A stretch of 64,000 nt of DNA from Ziziphus jujuba (taxonomy: Eukaryota > Streptophyta > Magnoliopsida > Rosales > Rhamnaceae), in NCBI RefSeq assembly GCF_031755915.1, contig NC_083384.1, forward strand, positions 7,790,501-7,854,500, given 5' to 3'. Each line of letters opens with the position of its first letter. Positions within the stretch are counted from its first letter, which is position 1. A program made the translations under genes and the position numbers. Shown here piece after piece: positions 25,385-38,698 of the stretch. The notes beneath the pieces were generated by a model. The model had not been told where the DNA came from. It searched no databases and saw nothing but the letters and a program-made list of their open reading frames with translations.

Positions 25385-28300
25385 ATGGCCGCTCCGGCCA
25401 TTTCCAAAGCTCTGTTCAGTTCCTACTTCTCCCAAAAAAACCCAGTTCGAACCCAAAACCACACTTTCCTTGTGAAATCCTCCAAACCCACTTTCACTTC
25501 CTTCACAATCACCAGGCTCTCTCTCTTTCTTCTTCCTCGTTCATTTCAAACCACCCAATCTTCCATTTCTTCCAACAACTCCTCTTCTCGCTTCTCATGT
25601 CGCTGCCAGAGTCTCTCCACGATCCCAGTTTCCACCAAGGAATACGAGGTACTCTGTGTGTGTGTGTGTGTGTGTTTGGTTTCCTTGAAAATTCAGTGAA
25701 ATTAAGAAAGTAACATAGAAAAGGAAAATGAATTACAGTTTTATTTTTTTTTCCTTGTAATGTTATCTTTCATGTTTGCTTTGTTTAATGTTTTCTGTTG
25801 TTTATGGTCTGAAGTGTGTAGGATTTGCATATAATTTCTTAAATGTTTTGGGTTTTTATACATGGGTTTTTTTTGTTCATACAAAAAGAGTAATTAGTAA
25901 TGTATAATCCTCCTTTTACTTGTTTCTAATTTTGCCTGAAAGAGAGATTGTAAATAAGATCAATGCACTTATATAGATATTGGACACATAGTACTATGGA
26001 TCATTTTAACTGTAGATGCAACTTTTGAAACAGTTATAATATTGGGTTTACCAAAATCTTCAATCCAACAGTTGGTATTTTTTTCCTCCAGGTTGAATTT
26101 CTACCCTCCCAAATATAGCTTGTAACTATTGAGTTCTTTTTCTGAAGTAATTTGATTAACCCCACTTACAAGATGATAACACGAATTTTATTTTTTTTAT
26201 TTATTGTTATTGTTATTTTTATTTTTAAATAAGCTGTGAATTAGGAGAATTTCGTTCATCTGGCTTCTAGTACACTATTTTTCAGAAGATTTTGCTTTTA
26301 GGCTGGTTGACACTTGACAATGTTGTCCATCTTTTCCATAGCTTTCATTTTCCCTCGTAGGCTCATACTGTCAAGTGAAAATAATGCAGTTCTTTGATGC
26401 TTCTTCGGAGGTGGAACTGAGACTACAGCTAGGGGGCTGGAATATCCAAAGCTCTAAAGATATCTTTGTGGATGCAAATGACACCTCTTTAACAATCAGA
26501 GCACAGCACTCTGGGTCTCTTATTACACTTCTAGAAACTAATAAACTGTTTGACAAAGTAAAGCCTGCTGAAACAATATGGTGTGTGGAACTAAAGTACA
26601 AAAAATTCTTTAGTAGTGCAGGTTTCCACAAGTTTTGATGATGGTTCTTGCATTGGACAGGTTTATAGATGATGATCAACTGGTCGTAAATTTGAAGAAG
26701 CAGGATCCAGATTTAAAATGGCCTGATATTGCAGAGGCCTGGGAATCCCTGATAGCAGGATCATCACAGTTTCTGAAAGGCGCATCAATCTATATTATTG
26801 GAGACTCGACTGAAATCAACCAGAAAGTCAGTCGAGAACTTGCAGTCGGCATTGGGTAATTCTCTTTAACTTCTTTTCGATTCTGAAGATCAGATAAATT
26901 TTTTTTTACTGTCCACGAATAGGAAAATTTATTAGCAAATAGTTTTCTTTTTGTTAACAATTGTTTTGCTAAAGCATTCCATGTTTCATGCTCCTGATGT
27001 TCATCTCTTATCATAGTGGACCATCACCAATACATTATATTTGCAGATAAATCCGAGTAACTAGAAAGTAAAAACTGTTTATTATTGAAACTAAGAACTC
27101 ATTTATGGCTTAGTTATATTATGGGAGACTAAGTATCAGTCAAAGTACTTTCGGATCTCATTTATGGCTTAATTACATTATGGGAGACTAAGTATCAGTC
27201 AAAGTGCTTTCTGATTCTCTTCTGTTATTATGTAAATTATGTCTGTTTTAAGGTTTCTGTTTGGTTTATGTGGTTCTCAGTTACACACCACTAAGTACAA
27301 AAGAGTTGCTGGAAAGTACAAAAGAGTTGCTGGAAACATTTGCCAAGCAGAGCATTGATTCATGTGAGTAGATCAAAATGGAACTTATGATTGATATTTT
27401 CACGTTGCAGTTTCTTCATGTAACAAGTTTTTAAACCCACAAATCTACGCGATTTAGTTTAGCAAAATGATACACTATGATGTACCTTATTTATTTTCCT
27501 TCTTTTCTTTTGACATATATTTGATCTGACTTGTATCACCCTAACAAGTGTAATCCATCTCAGGGGTACTTGCTGAAGGCCCTGATTCTGTAGCAGAAGC
27601 AGAAACTGCTATATTAGAAAGTTTAAGTAGGTAATGCCAACATAATAACTGATATTTAACTTTCTTTTTGCTGAAAATGGCAACTATATCATTCAGAATT
27701 TTGTTGATCTTGCAGTCATGTCCGAGCTGTAGTTGCAACGTTAGGAGGGCACCAGGGAGCTGCAAGAAGGGCTGATAAATGGCGACATCTTTATGCAGGG
27801 TTTACTGTATGGCTGTCACAGACTGAAGCCATAGGTAACCTATCTAATTTCATTGCAGATAAGAAACTCTTACCTTCTAGAAATTTATGAATGCTTCATT
27901 CGTTCCAATGTTAAATTCAGATCTCCGTGCATCTGTTGCCACAAAAATCACATGATCACCTTTTGATTGTTTGTGAAACGTGCATTCTGCATAAGATCTC
28001 AAGTTTTTAACTCAAATAAGCAAGCCTTCCTGGAAGTTCCTGGTGCTTTTTACCACTATGAGTTGTAAGTAGTTTCTACTTTCTGTCAATAACATTTTTA
28101 CTTTCTACCCAGATGAAGATTCAGCAAAAGAAGAAGCCAGGAGAACCATTGAAGATGGTAGGCTAGCTTATTCAAATGCAGATGTGGTTGTGAAATTTCA
28201 AGGTTGGGATGCTGATAATGCTAAAAGTGTGGCACAGGCATGCTTGAGTGCCCTTAAACAATTAATTCTATCAGACAAGAAACTTCCAGGTACTCATCCA

Positions 28301-28556
28301 TATACTATCAAATCTTTGTGTGTGCTGCGGATATGAAAAATGGTTAACTTTTAACACATTCAAACTAACTGGCCTCAAAGAAGGTCTAGCACAGGAGAAG
28401 TCTGAACTATTTAACTATAACTGACCTTTGCATGTTTGTTTTGAAGGTAAGAAGAGCCTTTATATAAGATTGGGATGCCGTGGTGATTGGCCAAACATTA
28501 AGCCTCCTGGATGGGATCCATCAACTGGGGATGAAGTAGCATCTCCTGGTTCATAG
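25385..28556 (+). CDS. SKL2: Probable inactive shikimate kinase-like 2, chloroplastic (SKL2); CS domain plus shikimate-kinase-like domain
   Basis: Eight exons join in phase to 401 aa: 25385-25648, 26390-26580, 26661-26855, 27281-27363, 27564-27630, 27716-27834, 28113-28289 and 28447-28556. Residues 1 to about 60 are rich in Ser, Phe and basic residues with few acidic ones, fitting a chloroplast transit peptide. Residues about 89-170 form a CS (p23/HSP20-like) fold, with VELRLQLGGW and LLETNKLFDKVKPAETIW. From about 192 a shikimate-kinase-like domain follows (KGASIYIIGDSTEINQK, then AVVATLGGHQGAARRADKWR). The nucleotide-binding loop lacks the GxxGxGK pattern of real shikimate kinases, as in the plant SKL2 family, so phosphate transfer is unlikely. 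The biochemical role of SKL2 is not settled. Exon 4 carries an in-frame 21-base tandem duplication (STKELLE twice). Arabidopsis SKL2 is, from memory, near 387 aa. Confidence 0.93.
27098..27215. repeat. Imperfect 59-bp tandem duplication in SKL2 intron 3
   Basis: The unit beginning CTCATTTATGGCTTA at 27098 recurs at 27157 with a few substitutions, including GGGAGACTAAGTATCAGTC in both copies. It lies in the intron before the exon that carries the 21-base coding duplication. Confidence 0.85.
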
Positions 28557-29100
28557 TGAAAAATTTGTATTTTTTTTTTTTATTTTTTTGTCAAAATTTT
28601 ATTACAACTGAGATTTTCCTATGAATTTGGTGAAGATTCTCCCCCGGTATTTTTCACTATTGTTCTTGCTAACCGAAAAAAAAAATTAAAAAAAAAAAAA
28701 AAAAAGAGGAGGAGAAAAGAAATGAAGTCAAAATGGACACATTCAGAGTTGGCAAATTGAAAATATCATTTTAAAGAATTAATATTGTTATATGAAACAT
28801 GGATATTCTTGGAATAGTTTATAAAACATTAAACTTCTATTTTCCCTCGAGTTATACGAATCCGTAATCTGTTGCTAATTTTACAAAATTTGTTTTCCAA
28901 ACTATTTCTTTCAAACTCAAACTCGTCCATTTTAAAAATCAACTTTATCTTCAAAACTACCAAATACATGACTAGATAAGTACTTGACTATTCAAGATTT
29001 TTTTTTCTTTTTTTTTTTTTTTTTGTTTTTCAATCCGCAAATGACTTTTCAAAATTTGAATATCTTAATAAGAAAACAACACAAAAAAAATACAGAAACT

Positions 29101-29140
29101 CCCCCTCCCCCCCCCCCCCCCCCCCCCCCCCCCACCCCCC
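29101..29140. repeat. Poly(C) tract (27 C plus flanks)
   Basis: Twenty-seven consecutive C at 29107-29133, flanked by CCCCCT and ACCCCCC. Such a run can form an i-motif on this strand and a G-quadruplex on the other. Its length is prone to sequencing and assembly error. Confidence 0.9.
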
Positions 29141-29541
29141 TTAAGTCGTTGTGGAGTTGACCTTTGATTAGTCTACCCGCGCAGACAGTCTTTGGTCTTT
29201 CACAATCAATGCGCCAAACTCCAGTTTTCCACACCATTCATCTTTTTGCACCTGTCTTGATTGAAAGATACAAAACATACCACACAGGATATTCTTTTAT
29301 TCCATGGTATCCGAGGAGAAAAATCAAGGCACCCATTTGGTAAAAATGATCACAACGATTGCAATTGTTATGTTGCAATTGTTATGTACCAGCAACACTA
29401 ACAACTACCAATTTTTACTTATCTACTTTTTATTTTTTTATTGCATTTAATATTAAATTGTTTTTTTCTATTATTATTAGCATCACTATTTTATAATTAT
29501 TCTCGACATTGGTCCCAGAAGACGATCACTAATTGGTAGAA

Positions 29542-29570
29542 GGGGGGGGGGGGGGGGGGGGGGGGGAGGG
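29542..29570. repeat. Poly(G) tract (25 G plus AGGG)
   Basis: Twenty-five consecutive G, about 410 bases after the poly(C) tract and in inverse sense to it. The pair could base-pair as a hairpin in single-stranded DNA or RNA. True length is uncertain for the same technical reason as the C tract. Confidence 0.9.
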
Positions 29571-30024
29571 AATTCATATGTAAAAGCACCAATAATTTCA
29601 ATTTCCATACGAAGAATGCAATATACCTCTGCTTTCAATTATATTTTATTCCTATTTTAGACCCCCCTAAAGCCATAACAAGGTACTTCGGTACCATTAC
29701 ACAATTCCTTCAACTTTGCAAAAAATGAAAAAAAGAAAAAAAAAAGAAAAAAGAGAAGAACATTCACCACCAAACCAAGCTGTTTCTCAACAAAACGCTA
29801 GTAAAAACATGTCCAAAAAAATAAATGAAAAGCTAGTAAAAGCCATAACTAACAAAAGGAACATCCAGAGATTCAGTATTACCTAAAATTTTAACCTATG
29901 AATCTTCAACCAGAACCATCATGTAACATTCTCTCAACTTCATGTCGACGCATTTTCAGGAAAAAAGCTAGCAATTATTTAGAATCCATATTATCAAACA
30001 TTCTAAGGCAGGAATTAACTGCTA

Positions 30025-33000
30025 TCAATTAAATGCACCCCGAACCTCTATATTTGTCTTCGATTCTTCCAAATCACTCTTGGATTTCATGGGCACCTGC
30101 ATACAGCAACCAAGTTGCATGTTAATAAGTTCCGACTTACAACCCTTTAAGCAATGTATAAGGTAAAATCACATGAGCTCTCTAGTGATTGTAAAAGCTA
30201 TATCAGATATTCTGGTTCCGTTGCCATTTATATACACATATTGATAGTGCAACATAGATAAGGTTGACTAAACACACATGAAGATGGTAAGTCACCATAT
30301 ATACCAAGAAATATCCCATAGCAAACTGCAAAGACAAGCCTAAACTGCTAAGTAGAGTGACAATTGAAAATTTTATATATTAATCCATATATCAGATATT
30401 CAAAGGAGTCTCAGCTCGCTAAGTCTGGTTTTAGGAAGACTACGACAATTATCTCTAACTATCAATAAAATTCTCAAACAAATAAATCTAATTTCATATC
30501 ATACCTTGCATTGAAGCTTTGCTATTGTAGACCGCAACAGATTATCTCCAACTATTAATCTCAACTTTTTGACAAAATCAGCCCGTGATATCTTCTGTGC
30601 CTGATGCAAAATCATTACAGCAAATATATAGAAATTATAAATATTACAAGAGAAACAGAAAAGGTGAAATGAACATATCAACGGTCATACCCTAAATATG
30701 TTATAATATGTATCAATTAGTTCCATATTTTTAGGAGGAACTTCATTTGAGATAGCAGCAAACAACATAGGGAAAGGCATCCATGGAGATTTGGGAACTC
30801 TTAAAGATGTAGAAGACCCTAGACTTGCAGCTTTTTCCTCGGATTTCCCAGAATCTGAATTCATTTGACTTTTGCTTGCTTGAGTTCTCCTAGAGTCTGA
30901 AATTCGTTGGATACCACCTCCCTAAGAAATAATAGAAAGTCATGTCAAGAACAAAAACTAAATTAAGAAAGTACAGCATAAAATGATTCTTGGCTAGATG
31001 TTCAAAACAACCATTAGTGCAACCAAATATTCCACAAACTTTGCTATGCTCAATAGACATAAATGTCAAATAAGCTTGAACTACTGCCTATTTGAATCTG
31101 TCTTGCATCATTGGAAAATTTTCACCACTAATATCTGCTCAAAACCAGTATAATTCCTACTAGGAGAGGGAAATAACATCATTATAGTGGAAACAAAATT
31201 CTCTTACAATAAGGGACACCTGCAATCAAGTGAACACTTCCACTGTGAAAGAGAAAACTTAATGGCCCTAAACAATGTAGTGAATGCAATATTGCAAATG
31301 CTTCAACCAATGACTGAGGCAGACTAGATGTTTCAAAAAATTTTCACCTTTCCAAGCTAGCAAAGACTATTGATACATTTTTCTTAACATAATTATTCAA
31401 CTAAATACTACATTGTGCAAATGGATGTTCATTAATCTGTTACAACTACCATCACTTTGAGACACTTTCCGTATTGTTTTCATTGAGAATGTACACAATT
31501 AAAAATCCATATGGAAACATAGAGCTAAAAAAATTATTAATAATATGCTTAAGCATCTCTAAGTAACAATCAAACTAACAACCAATTATCATGCTAGAAG
31601 AGAGACTCTTTCAATCCAGATATAAGCAAATGTTCATTAATTAGAAAGCCTAACATATAAAACAACACAACTTCCTTAACTAGGAAGATCACAATCCATA
31701 ACCAACATTGATTCTCACAACTAACATGGCAAAGTGAACACTGGTCACTACTAGGAATAGACATCAGTACCATCAGTTCAAACACAAAAATAATGCCTCA
31801 AAGGAGCTATTAGCCAAATTATATATTAGAATAATACCAGATATAAGTAAAATGCCTACAAAGCCTTAAGAATTGACTCCTTGATAATTTCAATTCAAGA
31901 AATGTAACCACTAGGAAAATCAGGGCAAAATATGGCCATGACATGGGTTACAGAGCTCAGGAAGCTTCCACTTGTATGAACATGTCTATTTCAAACTCTA
32001 AATATGAAAAATAGCAAAGATTAAAAAGCACTGGTACGAGTTGCTATCTGCCATTACTGCCATTAAAAAAGTACTTGCAGCATATATCTGGGGTAAAAAC
32101 AAGTATAACAGCATGAATAAATTTTGGATACTTACAGCATAAACTGCAGATGTCTCTAATACTGACCGGCCTAGAGTCTGGTGACAGAAAGATGTAACCC
32201 CTGAAACATCATGCTTACCTTCACTTCCAGCCAGATCCCCTGGACAAATAAATCACAAAACTAGTGCTCAAGTACTAAAAAGTTAAAGAAAGGAATTTCA
32301 ATGTTTTCATACAGAATCTGCAGAAGACACAGCTGATTATCTCATTGAATCAGTAGTTGGAGTTGTATTCATCTCTTGATGTAGTAACAAAGTCCAACCA
32401 TGGGAAGTTGTTTACGATCAATGGATGAAGCCCTGTTTGCTTCAACTAACTTCTAAACTTTCCATCCAAATTGAAAAATTGATTGGACTAGTTGATCCAT
32501 TGATATATAGCATGAATAACAAAGAAGTAAACAAGGGTCTTATGCAATGTCAGCAAAAAACGAATAAACAGGAGAGACTTAAGGAGTTGCATGTCACCTT
32601 CAGCATTGGCTGTAACCTTGAAACTAACCACATATTCTGGATAGATGTGAGTGTTCATATTGGTATTCCAGACTATGTAATGTCTTGGTTCCTGAAGATC
32701 ATCTACTCCACTGTCAAAGTCACTGCTACTGGGAAGAAATTGTTTACTTCCAGGATGAATAAGTTCCATATTTCCCATTATTACACGACAAAAAAACATG
32801 TGCCGTACTCCATTTTCGTCAACATCACAATAATTTGCACTGCAAAAAAGTAAAAAGTTCAATCTTCCTCCTATATCAGTAATTAAAAGTCTCCTAAATC
32901 AGTAATTAAAAGTAACTAACATTTAGATATTAATGACAAACAATAATTATATTAATATGTACCAGATAAATTTTTACAATCAACTCCATGGATTTGTTAG

Positions 33001-34402
33001 ATATTACATACTAATTACACTACAACTAACTACATAGTAATAGTGTGCAGATCTTGGAATCTCCACCATGGTGTAAAATTTTTTATTCTAAAATTATAAT
33101 TAATAATTGTATTGCCTGAAGAATGAGCTAGGCAGCTCAAGGGCACTCCACTTTGCATTGTAATAGGCCCCAACAAAAAGGAGTCACTTATCTGACTCAA
33201 GATTCCATCATTCTTTATATTATAATAATAATTAAAAAAAAAAAAAAAAAACAATGTTGCAACTTTAAAAGTATGTTGTTGATTGTGAGAAAAAATAACT
33301 CCAACCTGGCATCAGAGTAGCTAGCAGCTGTAAGATGAACACCAATGCCACATATAGACTTAATTGCCGATTGTCCACAATGACCAAGCCCGTACATCAT
33401 TACAGTAGAGAGTTCCCCTTTTGATGAAGCAAGCCAAGCATAGCGTACATTTGCATCACCACGATGATTTCTCGTAATTTCAACCTGCTTCTGGAACAGG
33501 TCAAACCGAGCTTGCAAGGAAGCCCCTGAGCATTGATATATCTCACTTATATCTACATCGCCAAAAGCAGTTACTCCCTTGAGAAACATTTTTCGCACAG
33601 TATCAGAATCTAACTTTTTATTTACAGATTCAGCCACCCTCAATATTTTGGCCTCCATCTCTTGATCAAGAGCTTCATCAACTTCAATATCAGGATCCCT
33701 GTTGCAACTATCCTCAACTTCCACAGCACATTTTTCGGTAGCAGGTTCTTGACCAATCTGAATATTTTTAACAAAAGCATTTGACTCCCCACTACATTCC
33801 TTCAAAACAGAATTATTTAGTCCATTTATTTCAATTTCCACCTGTAGCTTGATCACATGAGAATCGCAGGGCTCCACAAACAATTGTTCTTCATTATTCC
33901 CATTTTCATAAGGTTCATCAACATCATCAGCATAAACTTCTGGAAAGAAGCACTTCCCTGCTTCATCGATCCAAGCTATAGGTAGCTGTAAATCTTTTTT
34001 TAAGTCCAGCCATATCATGTGCAAAAAATCTAGCAGATAATGCTGATCATTAAACTCAACATCAACAACAGCCTTTTTAACTTGAAATTCATTCCTAACC
34101 AAATCAACAAGATCCTGACAAAAATCAGTCCATCCGCCATTCTGATGAAACATAAGACGTTTGGGGATGCCACTTCTCATAAAATTTGAATAAGACTTGC
34201 ACAAGGATCTTTTAAATTGAGACCTGCTTTCACATCCTTCTAATTTTCTTCTCTTGCCAGGCTTATTCAAGTCAGATAAATGTGGCAACCCAGTGTGGTT
34301 AACTCCTGTAAAATATGATGCACAATGGGTTGCATGCTTTCTCTTTAAGCAGAGTGTGACTCTGTGATTATCATCCGATGCCTTTGCGATATTTGCATTC
34401 AT
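30025..34402 (-). CDS. RCD1-like: RCD1/SRO-family protein: WWE, inactive PARP-like and RST domains
   Basis: RCD1-type proteins are nuclear hubs that bind many transcription factors through the C-terminal RST domain and tune oxidative-stress, salt and developmental responses; the PARP-like domain is catalytically inactive in Arabidopsis RCD1. Six coding exons on the minus strand join in phase to 613 aa: 34402-33306, 32839-32598, 32239-32136, 30921-30691, 30600-30505 and 30096-30025. Basic motifs KRK and GKRRK near the N-terminus suit nuclear import. WWE domain at about 72-150 ([26 protein letters not shown]). PARP-like at about 265-450 ([68 protein letters not shown]). RST at about 510-590 ([40 protein letters not shown]). 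It is close in length to Arabidopsis RCD1 (589 aa, from memory). The frame is intact and domain order is complete. Confidence 0.95.
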
Positions 34403-36290
34403 TTCTGCCTACTAAACCAATATCTATCCACACCTTAAAATCCAAAACTTCTAATCTAAATTTACAAAGATCTAGATTTTGACCAGTCTTAAAGAAACTG
34501 AACCATTGAAGTCATCAAACAAAACCTATACAGATGAAACTAGTCAGAACATCATGAAATTAACCTCCATATACAAAAAGCAAATAAAACAAATATGCAA
34601 CAATTAGGGAAAAAAGGGCACAGTTTGCAACCCAAAAGGGAATGGAAAGACAATAAATGCAGAGACACACACATCATATATATAATATTATCTGTCAAAC
34701 ACAAGGACTGTGGTTATGAACAGTAGATGCCTGAGAGACTGAAATAGACAATTCCAAAAATCTACAGAAGAGTACATTCCTTCACAAACAAGCTAGGCAA
34801 AAATTAACAAGATTTTTGTAACTTCGAACTCATATTAAGTAGATTAAAGTAAATTCTTTATACATTATATCGAACTTGGTTGAACAGGGGTGACCTTCCT
34901 TATATGGGCAACACAAAAATATAAAAACAAGTTTCATAAATCTCCTGTAGGCACCCAATTTGCCTATTATTTGGGCGGGCTTCTTTATGTTGAGCTTTTA
35001 GAGCTAAGCCACTGCGGTAGATTCAATTGAGGTTTTATACAAATTAGTCAGTTTAGACTTCCATCTGAATTTAAGTTTTTTATTTAGCAACACGAACATA
35101 ATATCACAAGAATAGAATTTGACAGGGATATTTTGGCATTTAATATACTCCAGTTTTGACTCATAGAAAATATGACTAATCCAAAGTATTCAGCCAGCTT
35201 TTTTAATCCATGCAAATCAAGAAATACTAGAAAAAAATAAGCAGATTGGAATGGTTGTATGATTAATTTTCTAGCTCTTAGCAATGAATACTCAATGCAA
35301 ATAACAAGCACCACAGAGTAATGATATCAAACATGCTAAATATTACTTGCATAAAGAATAGATCGCCTACCAAGTGGTGCTGTTAGTAGATTTCATTCTG
35401 TACATATTCCTCATGTATATGGTCATTGACCTCAATAAAATCACAGGAGAAAGCCAATTCCAATTCCTTATTTACTCTACAGTATGAAACGGCTCTGCTG
35501 CTAACAATAATAGCAAATAAGAGTTTAATTAAAAATTTTAAGAAAGAAAAGGATATAATTTCCAGACCCCCCTTTTTTGGGTAAATAATTTCCAGACTTA
35601 TTTAGTAGTAGCGGAAAGAAAATCACCACTAAAAAAAAAAAAAACAAAGAAAACATTTTCTTGCATAATTATTGTTGAAATGAAACGAAAATACTAAGAA
35701 ATACATGCATCAAAAGTGAAATCAAGCAATAACAAATCTAGAGCTTGTTTTATTTCCCCAGTACAAATTGTTGACTTTAAGAAACAAAAAGGAACAAAAT
35801 AATTAAGCATCTCAATCTCTAATTTTTCTTTTGTTTTTCTAATGTTTATCACCAAAAATCGAACTATCACCAACCAATTAAACCCCAACTTACAAATAAT
35901 AATAATAATAATAATAATAATAATCAAACCCATTCTTTTGCGAATCAAAAATCAGACCATAAAATTCAGGCAAAATCAAATCCTCCAAATCATAAAATTT
36001 AAACGAAAAGGAAGAAGAAAATTCAAATCGATGAGAATTGGCTCCGATCTACACCAAATTCTCATCCAAAACAAAAATCACAAAAAACGAGAATATTAAA
36101 AAAAAAAATCCGATCCATAAAAACAAGAAAAAAAATTACAGAAAATTACCTGCGAAATAGATAGAATTATAGTAAGGTAAAGATTTTCATGAGAAAGGGC
36201 TAAGGAGGCCAATAACCAAAAACAAAACCCTAACTCAACGAAAACAGAGAAGAACTGTTAGATGCGACGCCGTTAATAAGGCTGACTGAC
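34403..36290 (-). promoter_or_regulatory. RCD1-like 5' UTR with a ~1.7-kb leader intron
   Basis: Just before the ATG the minus strand reads TTTAGTAG then GCAGAAATG, a plausible acceptor about six bases upstream. A matching donor (TTTCGCAG then GTAATTTTC) is at 36149-36150, so a short non-coding first exon lies from 36150 to about 36270. The intron contains a (TAA)n tract near 35898-35922. No coding frame in it is credible. Upstream near 36728-36790 two GGGCCCA/GGGCCCAT site-II-like motifs (TCP binding) and near 36287 a TGACGACGTAAG sequence could be promoter elements. This model rests on splice signals alone. Confidence 0.6.
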
Positions 36291-37875
36291 GACGTAAGTC
36301 GGCGGCCTATGCCCTCTCTCTGCGCGTGTCTCTCTCCATTATTTTTTTCCTTTTAATTATTATTTTCTTTTTCTGATTTTTTTTCTTTTTTCTTGCGCGA
36401 AAAGCAAGGTGTAGCCCACCTTGAACAATTCAATAAGGGCAAACTAATCTCACCGCGAGGGGACGATTTTTTCGTCACAGTCTGATTTTTTATTGGCTAG
36501 CGTCGTTGACAAGCCGGGTCGACTTTGATAGTCACACGATTATACTTGATCTCATTGGGTGAGATACTGAAAGTTGAATTTAATTTGTGATTTTATAAAA
36601 ATATATATATAAAAAAAAAATCTTCCATAGTTCACTAGGGTATTTTGGGACGTACAAGTTTGAAAATGGTCATTTTGTTATTGGGACCGCTTGGAAAGAA
36701 AAGCACGTAATTACTTTAAAGGCGACTGAGAGGGCCCACACCCTACAAGGTTCCTGACAATAATTATGGTGAACGGCATAGTGGGGCCCATTCGGATGAG
36801 GCAGGAAGCTGCGCTTTGTGAAGTCCACGTCAATCCTCGAACCATTATTCCACCTTGACAAACAAGCAAATACAAAATTTAAAAAAAATAAAAATGAAAA
36901 AGACCGGCCTCATAATAACAAAATAATTCTACGAGCAAATATTAAAAAAAAAAAAAAATTTTAACTTCGGAATCTTACCTAGCAGTAGCCAAAGTAGAAG
37001 GGTAGTTTTGGAATTTTATTTTAAGATTCAAGCAGATTTTTAGGACTAATAAGTTACATGATGAGAGTAGAATTGTTATAATAATCTCATAATCTCATTT
37101 TTGCCACTGGAAACAAAGTCTAGAAGAGTAGGAGATATTTAAACTATTTCCCCAATTGTTTTTTTAGTAGAATTTGTGGAACATATAATAATTTTTTTTT
37201 TGAAGAATATGATTGAATAATGGCTATGACTAGAAACTATATGGTATGTGGAAGTCAATATTTATTTCATGACTAGGAAAGACTAAGAAGTTTGTTTTAT
37301 TTTTGGGGCAAAGAAAAGACTAAAGGAAGTTATATATTCTTAGTTAGGTAGGCAGAGGATAAGTATAGAGAGAAAATGATAAGCATTGGGAGAAATGATA
37401 AGATCTAAAACAAGGTTCTTAGAGAGATGAGGTGAGTTGATGATGTCTTTCTTGTTTTTTAATTGGGAATGTGAAAATTCTAATTCAGAACCATTGTTAG
37501 TGGCTTTATCATTAAGCTCACTCCAAAACAATATGGGCTGATGGATTAATAAAGATAAATCTTTCTTAGATGTAATGCTATTTGTCAACTTTAAAATAAA
37601 AACAATTAAAGTGACAAGTAGAGTCATGCCAAACTTTCCCGTGATGACCATATTACACTATGAAATTTCAAGTTTTAGCTAGTCTGCTATTGGTAATGGA
37701 TAGCGATGCTTCTAAATTTTACATGTAGGAGGTCTAGCTCCTGAGAGTCAAGAGATGGCTTCCTTTTTGGTTTGCATATAGCTAATCTTATTTTATCCAT
37801 TCAAGAGCAATTAGTGTTTATGTGATGTCCATATATATATATATATATATATATAGGAAAATTTTACTGTGCAAA

Positions 37876-38010
37876 CAGTCCGTATGCGAATCTGGATATT
37901 GACGATGGTTTTTGAAGAAACCGTCGTCAATACTCATATATGTATAAGACTATTAACGATTGTTTTTTTCAAAAACCATCGTCAATAACCATAATCGCAT
38001 GTGGACTCTG
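37876..38010. mobile_element. Fold-back (MITE-like) element F1
   Basis: The left arm starting CAGTCCGTATGCGAATC and the right arm are near-perfect reverse complements over about 55 bases, with little spacer. Both arms include ATTGACGATGGTTTTTGA or close variants. It is flanked by TA-rich DNA. It lacks coding capacity. The arms share motifs with the tandem fold-backs at 38699-39173, so they belong to one family. Confidence 0.7.
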
Positions 38011-38031
38011 TATACATATAACATATTGTTA

Positions 38032-38074
<43 letters not shown>

Positions 38075-38112
38075 ATACTGTTTATATGAGAGATTTTATG
38101 GTCAGGACCATC

Positions 38113-38230
38113 CGGATGGAATTTCATGCAGACCAGGAGCAAAGCCGATGCAAAATTGGTATTTTTCAGAAAAGCCGATATTTTTTTATGTAACGTCTGT
38201 TTTTTGCAGGTCCGTATGCAATTCCATCCG
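38113..38230. mobile_element. Fold-back element F2
   Basis: CGGATGGAATTTCATGCAGACC-type arm at 38113-38134 pairs with its near-exact reverse complement at 38209-38230 (differing at about three positions), with a 74-base loop that shows weaker internal pairing (AAAAGCCGAT near AGCCGATGC). The flanking DNA is (TA)n. It has GTCCGTATGC in common with F1. Confidence 0.6.
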
Positions 38231-38698
38231 AACAATTTTGACTGTAGAAAGACTCCTGTTTATATATATACATACATGTATATATAGCCCATGTAGGAAC
38301 GAGAATTAATTTACTTTCCCACCTAGCTACTGGAGAAGTTCTAGACACCTTTCCATACTCTGTGTATGAAGCAATTCACTTGATTTCCTATGCAGTATAG
38401 GCTTTGGCCATATTTATAGTGTAATTTTGGAAATTGAATCTCTTTAATGATCTTTTTCATTTTTTGATTTTGTATGAAAAGATAATAAATAAAGAGGGAA
38501 TCGTGGACAAATTTTTATCCAAAACAATGTCTATCGATCTTTTTTAGAGTATGCTGGTAATATATTGTGTACACGTATTCTTTCAAAGATATAAAGATAC
38601 GTATTATTTGAACGAATCGTGGACTAATTTTAAACTTATTGTCATCGATGAGAAAAAAAAGTCATAGATTTATATTATTTATATACATATACATATAC

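Larger units (their letters stand above)
28557..30024. other. Intergenic region between convergent SKL2 and RCD1-like genes
   Basis: Holds the 3' UTRs of both genes, A/T-rich runs and two striking homopolymer tracts (C at 29107-29133, G at 29542-29566). No frame here is credible; the 62-codon frame at 29049-29237 on the minus strand is a product of the C tract. Confidence 0.75.

Noticed and set aside
32425..32853. 142-codon + strand frame
   Set aside because: Lies antisense to the RCD1-like PARP exon; a shadow of the real gene.
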